Of a stretch of 64,000 nt of DNA, positions 12,061-23,830 are shown in pieces; the stretch's first letter is position 1; every line of letters starts with the position of its first letter. The notes under the pieces are model-generated. The model saw only the letters and a list, made by a program, of their open reading frames with translations, was not told where the DNA came from and ran no database searches. This stretch comes from Cordilura impudica (Eukaryota > Arthropoda > Insecta > Diptera > Scathophagidae). The DNA lies in the NCBI GenBank assembly GCA_963682025.1, contig OY821520.1, forward strand, positions 182,609,536-182,673,535. Direction: 5' to 3'. The translations under genes were made by a program, and so were the position numbers.

Positions 12061-13170
12061 TATCAGGCTTTAATATATGGGGCAGTCCAAATGAAAAAAA
12101 TTCTTTTTGAGCACTATATCTCCAATTCGTATAAAATACAGTGTAGAGAGGACCTTATGCTTAGAAAAGCTTTAAAAAAATTTTTGAGCTCGATCTGACC
12201 TCGTTTGTCGGTTTTATAAGCTTTTAATGGTGAAAATCGCGTTTTTTTAAAGTCAAAAATTTTGAAAACGGTAAAAGCTAGAAATATGAAATTTTTTTCC
12301 AAAATTTGGGTCTTGAAAAAAATATTTTGAAAAAAAATTCAAAAGTTTTAAAAGATTTTTTTTAAAAAATGTTGTTTTTTTTTAAACTTGGTCTAGCAAA
12401 AAATACCATTCTTCAAAAATTGTCCAAAAAATATATGTTAAAGCTACGTCTTTCTTAAAAATTTTGAGGTGTGGAACACGTTGATCAGGCAAAAAGCACC
12501 GGAATTATAGCCATTTTTGTATGGCAACCTCTAAAATTTTTTAATGGAACGAAGCAAAAAAAAATTTATTTAAAAAAAATTTTTTTTTTGATAAACTACA
12601 CAATCGCTGCAGAAAAAACTTAAATAAAACCACATTTTCGGCTTGAGTAAAGTCGCTATTGAAGCTATTAAGCTGAAATTTTGTTTCCAGGTAATTTTAA
12701 CTATGCCCTTTCAGAATTTGTCTGGATATCGTAAATCGAAGTCGAAAAAAATTCTGAACCCATCTAACGTTTATATTTTTATGACTTTTATTTTTAAGCT
12801 GTTTGAAGTTGTTTTAACATTTACTGAAAACCAAAAGCTCCCGCCAAAATGCATTGTTCTAGACGAAACTCAGCAAATTTCGAAAAGCCGACTTTAAAAT
12901 TAATAAATTCGGTTTTGAACAATTCAAAAGGCTCGCGCAAATTACAGGAAACTAGCCGTTTCTGAAGCCTTTTCTTTTTGCTATCGTTTACTTTGACAGT
13001 GACAAAATCTTTCATGCCAGGCATTTCCCTGGAATTGTCGTCGTTAAAATATCGATAAGCGATACTTACTTTTGGTGATAGCTCATCTTCTTAAACTAGC
13101 CGACCAAACGATTAAATCATATTTGCAAAGAACTAACAACACTTTTCAAGGCCTCAGCTGTTTTTTTTTT
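12060..13170 (-). mobile_element. Relic related to the 57.6-61.4 kb transposon
   Basis: A short coding relic (12821-13110, minus) matches the transposase at 58491-60575. It is flanked on the left by about 600 bp of A/T-homopolymer-rich DNA with phrases such as 'gaaaatcgcg' and 'aaattttgaaaacgg', of the kind seen in long subterminal repeats of such elements. I could not define paired terminal repeats, so the limits are approximate. Confidence 0.45.
12821..13110 (-). pseudogene. Transposase relic, same family as 58491-60575
   Basis: The minus strand reads YFNDDNSREMPGMKDFVTV, then KRLVSCNLREPFELFKTEF and VGFSKFAEFRLEQCILAGA. The intact protein has FYESDDVSRCMPGQKDFVSV, KRLLLGNLREMYALFKERH and IGISKFCQLRPRNIILANA in the same order, so the two are clearly homologous though diverged. 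The relic stops where the intact protein enters its Cys-rich part (HNVCVCTKH), and everything after it, including all catalytic motifs, is gone. Only about 80 of some 690 codons remain. It is an older member of the same transposon lineage, not a recent copy. Confidence 0.8.
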
Positions 13171-13543
13171 TGGTAAAATCAAAAGTCCGAAAATAGTATG
13201 TGCTTCTAAAAATCAAGACAAAGAAACTTATAACTCAAATTGTCCTATGTAACTCTGGTAGAGGGTCTAAGGACCAATTAATATTAATTTAAAGCCATTA
13301 TAAAGTGTTTCACTTTAACCTAAAAAATAGTTGGGAGAATCCATGTAAAACCGCGCAGCATTTGGTTTTGTACCTTTTCAATTCCATTCAAATTTACTAC
13401 AAATATTTTATATTGCCATAGTTCATCGAAGCATAAACTTATCGACTCGAGAACCAAAATATAACGTCTTGTAAATTGTAAAAATTTCACAAAATAGCCC
13501 ATAACTGTTACCTTATTGAACATATTGGTCTCACTTTAAAGAT
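13171..13543. other. Unassigned DNA
   Basis: Nothing recognisable. Open frames here are short and without domain signals. Confidence 0.4.
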
Positions 13544-13544
13544 A

Positions 13545-14327
13545 ACAAGTAAGAAAATTATAGTCGGTCTAGACCGACTATACGATACCCTATACCATGC
13601 GTTTAGAGACCCTATCTCTCAGGCCCAACTAACTGGATATAGAAAATAAGCATAAACCAAATTTGAGTGGGATTTTTATTATTTTTTTCGGCTGCAGATA
13701 TGAAAAAGTTCATATCGGATGCTATATCTATATGGGGACTAGGCTCAAAAATGGACCGATACTGACCATGTTTGGTAAAGTCTCTTTTATTTTGCAAAAA
13801 TATATACAAACAAAATTTGAGAAGAATCAGTGCAATATTTTTGTTTTTTAATAGATTTAAGTGAAGATCGGGAAGCAGCTCTATATGGGGCCAAAGGGAT
13901 CATATTTGGACTACTCATTAATGGATGTAATAAACGCATACAAACCCAATTTGAGTACGATCTATATGATAATTTGGATCTTATGGCAATTTATGTCGAT
14001 TTCATAGGGGTCATTTGTATGGGGGCTAGGTCTGAATATGGACCGATTTTCACCAATTTCAATAGCGTTTATCCTATGGCCGATAAAAGCTTATATACCA
14101 AATTTCATTGAAATATATTCATATTTGCGACCTGCAGTTTGACTAAAAGGTTTACATGGACACACAGACGGACGGACGAACGACCGGACGGACATTGTTA
14201 AATCAACTCAGAAAGTGATTCTGATTCGATCGGTATAATTAAAGATGGGTCTAGGTCAAATAATTTTGGTTGTTACAAATAGCAGCACAAAGTCATTATA
14301 CCCAAACCACATAGTGGTATAGGGTAT
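13545..14327 (-). mobile_element. INE-like repeat, near complete
   Basis: Plus-strand reading begins AACAAGTAAGAAAATTATAG, then the hairpin GTCGGTCTAGACCGAC. It passes the ACGGACGGACGAACGACCGG tract and ends CACATAGTGGTATAGGGTATA. Read on the minus strand this is the order TATACCC, inverted GGGTATAATGA, GTCCGTCC tract, hairpin, TTACTTGTT. The copy is about 780 bp. Open frames within it (13663-13851, 13830-14111) are not genes. Confidence 0.8.
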
Positions 14328-14371
14328 AAATATTGAATATTTTAGCGGATACACGCGTTTATAGCAATGTT

Positions 14372-15384
14372 TATACCCTATACCACTATGTGGTTTGGGT
14401 ATAATGACTTTGTGCTGCTGTTTGTAACTAACAAAAATATTTGACCTAGACCCATCTTTTATTATACCGATCGAATCAGAATCACTATCTGATTCGATTT
14501 AACGCTGTCCGTCCGTGTGTCCGTCCGTCCGTCCGTCCGTCTGTGTGTTCATGTAAACCTTTTAATCAAACTGCAGGTCGCAGATATGAATATATTTCGA
14601 TGAAATTTGGTATATAAGCTTTTATCGGCCATAGGATAAACGCTATTGAAATTGGTGAAAATCGGTCCATATTCAGACCTAGCCCCCATACAAATGACCC
14701 CTATGAAATCGACATAAATTGCCATAAGATCCAAATTATCAAATAGATCGTACTCAAATTGGGTTTGTATGCGTTTATTACATCCATTAATGAGTAGTTA
14801 AAAAATTATCCCTATGGGACAACCCTTACTCATAGGCCCCATGTAGAGCTGCTTCCCGATCTGCACTTAAATCTATCAAGAAACAAAAATATTTCACTGA
14901 CCTTTTCAAATTTTGTTTGTATATATGGAAATTGGTGAAAATCGGTCCATATTCAGACCTAGCCCCCATACATATGACCCCTATGAAATCGACATAAATT
15001 GCCATAAGATCCAAATTATCATATAGATCTTACTCAAATTGGGTTTGTATGCGTTTATTACATCCATTAATAAGTAGTCCATAAATTATCCCTATGGGAA
15101 AACCCTTAGTCATAGGCCCCATGTAGAGCTGCTTCCCGATCTGCACTTAAATCTATCAAAAAACAAAAATATTTCACTGACCTTTTCAAATTTTGTTTGT
15201 ATATATTTTTGCAAAATACAAGAGACTTTACGAAACATGATCAGGATCGGTCCAATTTTAGGCCTAGTGCCCGTATGCTTATTTTCTATGTCCAGTTAGT
15301 TTGGCCTAAGAGATAGGGTTTCTAAACGCATGGTATAGGGTATCGTATAGTCGGTCTAAACCGACTATAATTTTCTTACTTGTT
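14372..15384 (+). mobile_element. INE-like repeat with an internal 281-bp duplication
   Basis: It starts TATACCCTATACCACTATG and ends with the hairpin GTCGGTCTAAACCGAC followed by TATAATTTTCTTACTTGTT. It is inverted relative to its neighbour at 13545-14327, with the two 5' ends 44 bp apart. The segment 14648-14928 is repeated almost perfectly at 14929-15206, which explains the extra length compared with the neighbour. Confidence 0.85.
14648..15206 (+). repeat. Tandem duplication (2 x about 281 bp) inside an INE-like repeat
   Basis: GAAATTGGTGAAAATCGGTC begins both units (14648 and about 14928). Both run through the same CATAGGCCCCATGTAGAGCT segment (near 14832 and 15113) to the T-rich end. 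The units differ at only a few positions by eye, so the duplication is younger than the element. Confidence 0.85.
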
Positions 15385-15829
15385 GTACTTAAATTAATTT
15401 AATTCGTTGGGGATTATAAAGAGTTGCCTGGACTGGTAAGAGCCATAATTAATGGAGAACTGTTTTATTTTCTCTTTGGATGGATGCTGAATTTGACGTA
15501 GGCCGCTCTGCCGTCATTCTGCCTTTAGTCATTGAAGATAAAAATTGTTTGGTGGATATCTTTGTGAAGAGGAAGAGGCTAGATGCAGCTTCACCGACTA
15601 GTATTGTTCTGTCAGGTTTAAGTAGCAAACTTGCGTCGGAAGATCCCAACCGGTAGAATATTCTCTATTTTTAGACTTAAGCGCAAAAACATTGTAAACA
15701 ACATTTTTCCCCACTAATTTCTCTCTATAATATAAACATTGGACATTTCTGCCAGCAGCTAGAAACAAAAACACCAAAAATTTCTTCTAACAATAAAAGT
15801 GTCAATAACCATAAGTCAAACTATATCAT
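15385..15829. other. Unassigned DNA upstream of LINE A
   Basis: This may include the 5' untranslated region of the LINE that follows (from about 15660), but no promoter or target duplication is identifiable. Confidence 0.35.
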
Positions 15830-15830
15830 T

Positions 15831-16900
15831 CAGATGTCTATTCATGCTGACATGATGACTATCTTAAGGGATAAAAAAATTAAATCATAATTGTTCACCC
15901 GAAAGGAAATGAAGCAAGCATCACTTTTTCTCGGTGTTCTATATTACAACACCGAAATAGACGACATAAAAACATCGTTAGATCAGTTGTCTCCTGACAT
16001 AGTTTCCAAAGTCTCCAAATTTACAACATATTTTTCTAAGAAAAATAATTTGGACACTGGTCTCTTGCTTATTTCTTTGTTAGCCGTTAAGAAATTGAAA
16101 TATTTACTAAAACAATGCATAGTGTGTGAAAACCCGAAAAGGAATAACAATGTCACACGTGCCAACATTATGTCACATTTCTCGAAATTGTAACTTATTT
16201 TGCCCTTTTTTGGAAAAGTGTATTTTTTTATATATTCTGAATTAAGAGCAACCGTATATTATATATCAATCGAAAGGTCTCAAAGTGCTGTGTTCATAAC
16301 TGCGTAAAAATTTTGATTATTATCCTCTTGGAAGTCATAGGGTGAAAATATTAAAAAAAAGGGGAACAATGGGGAAATATTCTCACAGTATGACCTGAAA
16401 GAAGTCAATGGCTGGAATTTTTTGTGATTTATGAGGCCTCGACTTTGAGACCTTTCGGTTGATGTATAAAATAAGGTTGCCTTTAATTCAAAATATATAA
16501 AAAAATACGCTTTTCGAAAAAAGGGCAAAAAAGGGTACTTGCTCCCGCAATCACGCAAATCAAGTCTCTGAGCCATCTTGCGTCGGATGTGTAGAATCTG
16601 GTCACCCAGCAAACTGGAGAGGATGTTATGCTTATAAAAAGTATGTGTCGGGAAGAAAGGAGCGGATGAAAAAGATTCGTGAGGCGAAATCTACTAGTGA
16701 AGGAAATGTTCATAGAGCTATCAGCTCTCTGTTGACATCCCCAGAAATGTCATTTGCTAGTTTGTTTCACCCGGGTCAGATTCAAAATAAGAATTTGCAG
16801 AAAAGAAAATCTCCGGCTTTTGACGAATATTTAAAGCTTTCTCAATACTTTATGGTACCAGAAGAACAGTCGTTAGATCGTGAAATAAATAAATTTCTAG
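15831..16900 (+). pseudogene. LINE A ORF1 (gag-like) pseudogene
   Basis: The first part reads FTRKEMKQASLFLGVLYYN and VSKFTTYFSKKNNLDTGLLL, which follow the pattern of jockey-type ORF1 proteins that bind RNA and form the particle. It then breaks at HFSKL. After a 349-bp insertion it resumes as CSRNHANQVSEPSCVGCVES and GHPANW. Joined, these fit two CCHC zinc knuckles, the usual ORF1 C-terminal RNA-binding motif, with the insertion inside the first. The tail (SGRKERMKKIREAKSTSEGN) runs on into the endonuclease frame without a stop, so ORF1 and ORF2 are fused in this copy or a stop has been lost. An upstream stop and a small deletion at the insertion site make it non-functional. Confidence 0.7.
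16190..16538. mobile_element. MITE-like inverted-repeat element inside LINE A ORF1
   Basis: The two ends form inverted repeats of about 95 bp. The left arm has TTTTGCCCTTTTTTGGAAAA and reaches CGAAAGGTCTCAAAGT near 16284, and the right arm is its reverse complement from about 16440. TTG sits at both borders (ending 16190 and starting 16539) and may be a 3-bp target duplication. Removing the element restores the ORF1 zinc knuckle almost in frame. It has no coding capacity. The superfamily is not identifiable from these ends. Confidence 0.8.
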
Positions 16901-16929
16901 CCGAATACAAAACCGAATACAAAACAAAG

Positions 16930-17760
16930 CCCTTAGAAACAAATTTTGTCACCTTCAATTTCAGATCTCTTGTTGATACAAGTAGACAAATCGATCTTTG
17001 GAACACTGTTTCCAATAACAAAATTGACATCGGATTTATCCAAGGGTGCCCTCTAGGCAGAACTGGTAATGCACGACTCAATGGGTATAGTTTCATATGC
17101 GACAGTTCACCTATTGGAGTGGCTGTTGCAATAAAAAACACAATTTCTTACAATCGTATAGACATTGGTTTTATGGCACTTTTATTCAAATTGATGTTAA
17201 CTTCAATGGAATACGTCGGAAATACTTAATTGGCTCCATTTACATTCCGGCCAACTATGCCTCTTCGTCTCTATACGATAGGCTAAGTTAAATTTTGTAT
17301 ATGGCCAGTAGATTTGACGGTCTTATTCTGGGTGATGACTTAAATGCCAAGAATCCGGTTTAGGGTGATCAAATTGAAAATGGCAACGGTAAAGTGCTAC
17401 ATAATTGGTTCAACGACAACGCGCTGGAAGTAGTACGCTTATGTGACATTAAGCCTTCATATCCGTATGGCTCATTTTTTCTTGACCACTTTCATCTTAT
17501 TATTTACACCAGCCCTCCGAATTACAAAACATCAAGTCTAGCTTCATTCTCAGACCATTAGCCCATCAAATTGGAATTAAAATTAAAATCCTGCGAGTTC
17601 ATTTTTCATAATCAACACCAGTTGGACCATTTTCCGGCGCGAAATGGAAATTGCCTCCTACAGTATGTTGCCCTCTGAAAATATAAACCTAAAAAATTAT
17701 GAAATTGATCATTTGTTTAATTTAATACATTTATTGAGACTTTTTTTTGCAAATAGTAAC
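16930..17760 (+). pseudogene. LINE A endonuclease domain pseudogene
   Basis: The frame NFVTFNFRSLVDTSRQIDLW, then NNKIDIGFIQG, ARLNGYSF and VAVAIKNT follows the N-terminal part of an AP-like endonuclease, in which the usual Glu of the 'IQE' motif is Gly here. A frameshift near 17160 leads to RRKYLIGSIYIPANY, then LGDDLNAKNP (the usual G-D-x-N motif), PSYPYGSFFLDH and SFSDH, the last with the conserved S-D-H. Stops lie at several points, for example after SLYDRLS and NAKNPV. LINE B at 20000-20850 shows the same motif series. The enzyme normally nicks target DNA for retrotransposition, and this copy cannot. Confidence 0.75.
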
Positions 17761-18299
17761 AGAAAATATAAATACATTAAATAAAGAAAATTTAAGATTA
17801 TAATGTGATGTCTTAAAACTATTAAAGTGTAATTTCAATAACAAACTTGACAATAAGGGTATGATATTGAATCAGAAAAAGGGAAAATGCCCTTGCTCCA
17901 CAGGCTAGCCATAACGAAAGAGTGAATCTCTTAAACTAAAGTTATAAACTTAATACTAAAAAAAAATCTTACAAGTTAGAAAAATAATAATAGTAATAAT
18001 AATAACAAAAACTAAAAATAACTATTAATTAACCCCTGTGAGTACCTGGGTAAGTTAAAAAAAATCCGGTGTAAAGCCGATAGATCAATAATTCCATGGT
18101 TTAAACCAAGAGGAGACAAATATTAAGTATTACGCTAATTATAATTCCTCTGAGATTCTGCAACTTCTTTTAACACAAAATTATCATGCATGTATAATCT
18201 ATTAATATAATTCCTTATAATGTCATACACATAAGAGCTCACTGGAAGCACTGCAGACTCATTGTAATAATTAAATTTGAAAACCTTTTTTTTAATGGA

Positions 18300-19657
18300 T
18301 AATTTTTTCCAATACAAAATCTTAAAACCTTTCTCTCAAAAATTTCAAATTTATTCATTAATGTTCTAATGAAATAGAAAACCAAATAGGAAATGCATAC
18401 AACAAAACTAGTCTCAACAAACTGGTAAAGCTTTATTAGGTAAAACTTTATTTAAAACAAAATTTATTTTAAACAAATGTTCATTAAACTTAAAAATCTT
18501 ATTAAAAATAATTCAATATATAAAGTTGTCTTTAAAAGGAATTTCAATACCATTAAAAACCACTTTAATTTTTTGCTTTCTGGAACTACGAAGTAAGCAA
18601 ATTTCCCCGACGCATTTCTGAGAGAAATTGCTTCACATTTTGAGGCATTTATTTTAATACCCCAAAAAATCATAAAAATCTTTAACTTTAAATATATGTC
18701 TTGATACAATTTGAGACTCATGATGGGCATAGAGAAGAGAATCATCCACATAGAGAATACCAGTAGAGTTTGAAAAGTTGTGAATTAAAATATTTCGTGA
18801 ATTAAAATTAATTTAATAATATGTAAAGACGAAAAAAGGCGTATATTCATGAGTTTTTTTGAATATATGTATAATGTTGGATTATTTATTTCATATGCAC
18901 GTCATACGAGTAACATAACATTTGAAGTATCTTTGAAAAAATGTTCAACTAAAAATGTTAATAAAAAAAGTCCGGGACAGCGAATCTCTGGAGGCGCCTA
19001 GAAAAAGTTGTTATGCGGTGCACATCATAACTGGTTACCGCATCATCTGAAGCAAAAAAATCGAAATGCGTTTAAAAGGTGATATGTTTCCCTAGGTAAT
19101 TAGGAAGAGTTTTTTATTTTTTTTTTTTTTGTAAAATTTTGAAGTCAAAAACACGATTTTTGCTATAAAATTTTGGCGAATTTGTTGTTAAAAAATGGGG
19201 GGGAAAATGGTACAAAAAAACTCTGCCTGACTCGGTCAACTAGCTTTTGAGTTACGATGTTCACGGACTTCAAAAATGTTGTTTGCGAGAAAATCGATTT
19301 ACAGGTCGCTTGAAACTCTATATCTTAGTTAGTTTTGCTCCGATTTATTCGAAATTTTGACACAACACTCTCGACATGTTGCAAGTTTTGAAACCTTAGG
19401 CCGCCCTTAACATTGGAAGAATTTGTTTTCTTTTTGATAGGAATTATTTTTGAAATTTTCCAACTATTAGGAAAATATGAATTATATAAACAATTATTAA
19501 AAATAACAACTAAAAACTCAAAGGTCTTCATAGGAAATTTTCTAATTAAAAAAATTTGAAATTCAATCGATTCCTGCAAATTTTTTTTATTCAAAGACAT
19601 TGAACGAACAAAACCGTTATATAATTTTACTAATTTGATACAATTTTGGTTATTCAA
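18300..19657 (-). pseudogene. LINE B reverse transcriptase pseudogene, interrupted
   Basis: At 19657-19400 the frame contains FNNCLYNSYFPNSWKISKII and PIKKKTNSSNV, the N-terminal RT motif in which a new strand is planned ('xxFPxxWKxAxIIPI'). At 18751-18464 it has DFYDFLG-like and WGIKINASKCEAISL motifs, which follow the catalytic YxDD region in these enzymes (the LINE A copy has WGIKINAAKSEAICL). The intervening palm sequence is replaced by about 450 bp of unrelated DNA. Neither half is open in full. It is clearly dead. Confidence 0.7.
18950..19400. other. Unidentified insertion within LINE B RT
   Basis: This block (for example GTCCGGGACAGCGAATCTCT, then GCGGTGCACATCATAACTGG) has no coding signal and separates two RT motifs that should be close. 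It reads like the subterminal part of a DNA transposon, but no partner inverted repeat is seen in the window. Confidence 0.4.
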
Positions 19658-19999
19658 TCCAGAAATACATCAGTAAAATTAAATAACGTATCGTCAACCA
19701 AAGATTCCACAAAGGTACATGTATAAGTATAAATTTTTGAAAAATGTTCTTTTAAAATATTTAGTTTAATTGTCTCATTTTCTAAAACTAATCCATTTAC
19801 AGATAAATCCCCAATTGATGTACGCTTTTTATAACCTATGTATAATATTTTAAATTTTCTTATGGTTTGATGTTATTCAGTTTATCATTAAAGCTTTGAA
19901 TTTGTTCCTTACTCACCAGTTCTTTTATTAAAATGTTTAGAAGTTAAATTTGTTAAAAATTAATTTATATTGATCATTATGTCTATTTAAAGTTCTGTT

Positions 20000-20850
20000 G
20001 AAGATTTTTCTCAATTTTGTTTTGTCAACTATATATAACTTTTAATAAATTTTTCACAAAATCAGAAGCAACAACACTTTTCGATTTATATTCTATCCTT
20101 TTAGATGTAAATTTTTCAACGTAATAATCTATTTCAATATTATATAAATTTATATTCGATGGAGGAAAGTATTGTAAGCCCCAATTGGTATTCTTAAAAG
20201 ATAAAAATGAACTTCTTTGATTTAGAATAATATCATAATCAAATAATTTTAGATATAATATTAATGGAAAAGTGTCTGAAAAGGTTGACAAACTAGTTAT
20301 AATATAATTTGGACTAAATAAGTCAATTAGATTAGAGCTCAAAAGAAAATGGTCTAAAAAAGAACAACCATTAGGGTAAGATGGAAGGAAATTGCAAAGT
20401 CTTATAAATGAATGTGAATTAAGCTGAAGCCAACTAAAAAATGCATTACAATTCGTGTTATTTAGTTATCACCCCAATAAATATTCCTGGCGTTAAAATC
20501 TCCATCAATTATAGTCCCATCAAAATTTTGTGATATTGAAAATTGTATGCGAAGTAAATCAACCCAACTAAATTTTTTTTAATTATATTATGTACTGAAG
20601 TGGGAATTTCAATAAATAAATAAGGGAAAGCTACACCAGATATCGCAATTTTGGAAAGCTGATAATTTTGTTTAATAACAATACTTAAACCTGATAAAGT
20701 ATTCCTCGTTGTTTTAAATGCGTTTCCTGAATAAAAGCTAAATAAATATTATTGTGTTTAAGCAAACTTAGTAAATCTATTCTCCGACATGTTTCCACAA
20801 GAGATCTAACATTATATGTTATCAGTTTTAATACATTATGGACCATAAGT
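20000..20850 (-). pseudogene. LINE B endonuclease pseudogene
   Basis: Minus-strand pieces read NVRSLVETCRRIDLLSLL, NIYLAFIQETHLK (with the catalytic-type Glu), DFNARNIYWGD, FLPSYPNGCSF and STFSDTFPLILYLKL. They match LINE A motif for motif. They lie in different frames with stops between them. The S-D-H motif of the active site reads S-D-T in this copy. Confidence 0.7.
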
Positions 20851-21176
20851 AGTTAAAACTTCCTGAAATAGACTTTTGCATTCGGCATTTGCCTGTGATT
20901 TCGACATCAATGAAAAATTCTTTTACGAAATTTTTGTTTCTTACTTCTAACGAATTATAGCTATTTTTAAAAAATCACTTATAAAACTAGGTTTATGTTA
21001 AGAATTGCAATATTTACTAAAATGACTTGAAAAAGTTTTACCAAGATCTATAAAACTAAAATTAATAGCGTAAGAAACGTTACTGGATGCCTGAATTCCT
21101 TTCTCTTTACCTTTATCGGAAATTAAATTTTCCGCTTCAGATCTAAATAGTTCTTAAAAGCAGAACAACCATGCCA

Positions 21177-21800
21177 CTAGCTGGATGTTTTATTAATAAT
21201 TTTAAAAACAAGACCTTTGCTATTCAACTGATTAACTAAGCTCTTAATAATGACACCATAAAGAAAAATAGGAGGACAGAAGTTGTTAACGTTCTTTTGC
21301 TTTTCAAACACCGGATTAGATTTTACATTATTTTTACTAGAGTTTTCCTCAACATTCAAATCTTCTAAAATAGAAAATCTATTTTGACTACAGCATTTTA
21401 GAATCAGCAGGACGTAATTTTGTTAATTCTTTTTAAGATCTCTTTTTTTTACCATATCATCACCCGAGTACAAAGTTTCATCTTGAGAAAAATACGCATT
21501 TGTCATATCATCATTTGTATTTGAGCGTTGACTGGTGTTATCTGCTTGAAAATTTTGTAAATTGTTTTTTGAATTCATCCCAATACCATTTTCCTTTTCA
21601 ACTAACGGGAATGAACAACTGGAAGAGGTAGACTCATTGCCAGAGCTTTGAGTTGCATAGCCAGTTAAAGTTTTTTTTTTTGTCAAATTAGAATCAGCCG
21701 TAGAGTAGTCGTGGTTCCAAAATTTATCCGGTGGTTCTTTAATTTTGTTAAACAAAGGAACAAAGAGTGACTTTATCCATCATAAAGAATTCAAATCAAT
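21177..21800 (-). pseudogene. LINE B ORF1 (gag-like) pseudogene
   Basis: The N-terminal part is Ser/Asn-rich (for example STADSNLTKKKTLTGYATQS) and runs 110 codons. A stop separates it from NFCPPIFLYGVIIKSLVNQL and NSKGLVFKIINKTSS. The PPIFLYGV...LVNQLN pattern marks the start of the conserved part of jockey-type ORF1. The zinc-knuckle part is not preserved as an open frame. Assignment rests on this motif and on its place just upstream of the endonuclease. Confidence 0.65.
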
Positions 21801-22129
21801 ATAAATTGAATAAAATTGTATTCTTTGAAATTTGTTTTTTTATTTTATTTTCTATTTGAAAAGAACACAACTGCTTTCTATGAAATTCAAAACCAAAATT
21901 CAATATTTACTGTTCTTAAATTTAATTCGCAGCAACCACCATTAAAAAAAATGAATTTTGAAACAACAAATTCCCAGTATCTGAAAACATAACTTTTTTT
22001 GTCAAAATAAAGCTGAGATAGCGAAAGAGTTGAAAAAGATTTTCATCGCACCGGAAACAGACTAAGTCAGGAGTATAAAATTCTCTCAAAACAAGTTCAA
22101 CTTTTAAAACAGCCATAAAGGAGCTGGCA

Positions 22130-23830
22130 AACAAAGCATTTCACTGCAGAACTTGAGAAAATAAAAGCGGGTCAATCAGCGTTTAAGGAAGTCTACCAAG
22201 TAATGGGTAAAAGCAAATCAATTTTTTGCAAATCAATATGTGTCAACAACACCATTATATCTAATGCAGTTAAAATTTCGGAGCACTTTCGAGAATACTT
22301 TGCAACCGTCTACAGGAGAATATTCCGGAAAATTCCTTTGAAGATCTGGATATCCGCTTTTCTTGTGTTGATGTCACACCCCAGCATATTTACTCTTTCG
22401 ATGAATTCTTTAATTCTTTGGAAAAGCCTGATTCCTAGCACTTTACTAACGTTGAACCTGTTAAACGGATTTTAAGAAAAAACTCAAGCGGAAACAAGGA
22501 AATCTCAAATTTCCTTATCAAAAAGCAACCTGATACGGCAGTAAATTTACTTACCATCATCTTCAACAATTGTATCGACAATTAATATTTCCCAGCTATG
22601 TGGAAGTCTGCCAAAATAATTCCATTGAAAGGGAAGGATAACATCAACAACATTGAAGATTTTCGTACTATTTCATTGCTCTCAAATATTGGGAATATAT
22701 TTGAACATGTTTTAACGGAAACCAGAGGACCAATTTATAGTCATTTCTATTTCAACATTTCAATTTGGCTTCAAAAAGTTTCATTCAATGCAACATGCTC
22801 TTTTAAAATTCCACAGCGACATCACAAAAAATCTGAGAGATAAAATCTCTACAGTTGCTTTATCTTTAGACATCGAAAAAGTGTTCAATTCTGCTTGGCA
22901 TAAGGGTATACTGTACAAAATTGTAGAGCTTGGAGTAGAAAGCTTCATGGTAAAGAAATTTCAAAGATATTTGTCTGGCCGCAAGTTTCAGATAAACGAC
23001 TCATTCTCAGATTTTGATTGTGTAGAAGAGTGGCATCCCTCAAGGAATTTTTTCTTCACTATTTCTATTCAATCTATTTCTCTACGATTTCCCTCATTCA
23101 AGTGAAAATTCAAACGCGATATTATATGCCGACGATTTTATGATTTACCCACAAATGAATCTACAATACAGGCGTTTAATAACGCAGCATTCCATCTTGG
23201 TGTTATAAACTCTTTTTACTGATCTTGGGGTATCAAGATAAATGCAGCCAAATCTGAAGCAATTTGCTTGAGAAATGTGCCAGAAAGGTGGTTCCTCAAA
23301 GCAAACTTTTGCAGCTCTCACTTGATGGTACGGATATGCCATTTAAGAACAGCATAAAATACCTGAGCGTTAATTTTAATAAGTTAATGAATTTTTTTTC
23401 AGCAGCAAACATCTTCCACAGACGATAAAACTTCTTCTTTATAAAGTCGCTATCAGACCTACACTCATATATGCGTTTCCTATCTGTTTCTCTGTTTCCC
23501 CAACAGTGGCTAAGGACTTGGAAATCTTCGAGCAGAAATTATTGAGAAAATGTATTGGCAAAAATTTTCAATGCTGTACAAAACGATTCTCCTATTCATA
23601 CATATACAGACAATCAGCTGTGACGCCACTCTGCAAATATGCCTTACTGCTTCATAAGAAATTTACTGATAATCTAGCCCTCCATACAAATGTATTAACG
23701 AGTGACATATTCGATTATGTTTTCAATGAACTAATTGAAAAAGATGATCCCGTCCAGCTCTACTTAACGAATTTCTACAAGGACACATAACCAGGCTCCC
23801 ATAGGGGCTAACCTATCTCTAATATTTATT
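22130..23830 (+). pseudogene. LINE A reverse transcriptase pseudogene
   Basis: Pieces in order are FKEVYQVMGKSKSIFC, KSAKIIPLKGKDNINNIEDF, RTISLLSNIGNIFE, VALSLDIEKVFNSAWHKGIL (RT motif with the first Asp, 'DIEKAFD' type), KKFQRYLSGRKFQ, YADDF (catalytic box, near 23125) and WGIKINAAKSEAICL. The end is RPTLIYAFPICFSVSPTVAK, then LEIFEQKLLRKCIG, the usual thumb and C-terminal segment. Stops and frameshifts separate nearly every piece. No RNase H follows. The AT-rich 3' region ends in a run of 16 A. Confidence 0.8.

Larger units (their letters stand above)
17860..22130 (-). mobile_element. LINE B (same family as A), antisense and nested in LINE A
   Basis: On the minus strand the order is ORF1 (21760 to 21177), endonuclease (about 20850 to 20025), RT start (19657 to 19400) and RT end (18760 to 18300), all broken by stops. 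It fills the gap in LINE A. A foreign-looking block at about 18950-19400 interrupts the RT. A TAATAA-rich stretch near 17985-18030 may mark its 3' side, but no poly(A) tail or target duplication is clear. Confidence 0.65.

Noticed and set aside
13830..14111. Open frame of 93 codons, also seen in inverted copies at 14549-14734 and 14826-15014
   Set aside because: The repeated peptide comes from the INE-like repeat itself. Copies are inverted, truncated and show no start context.
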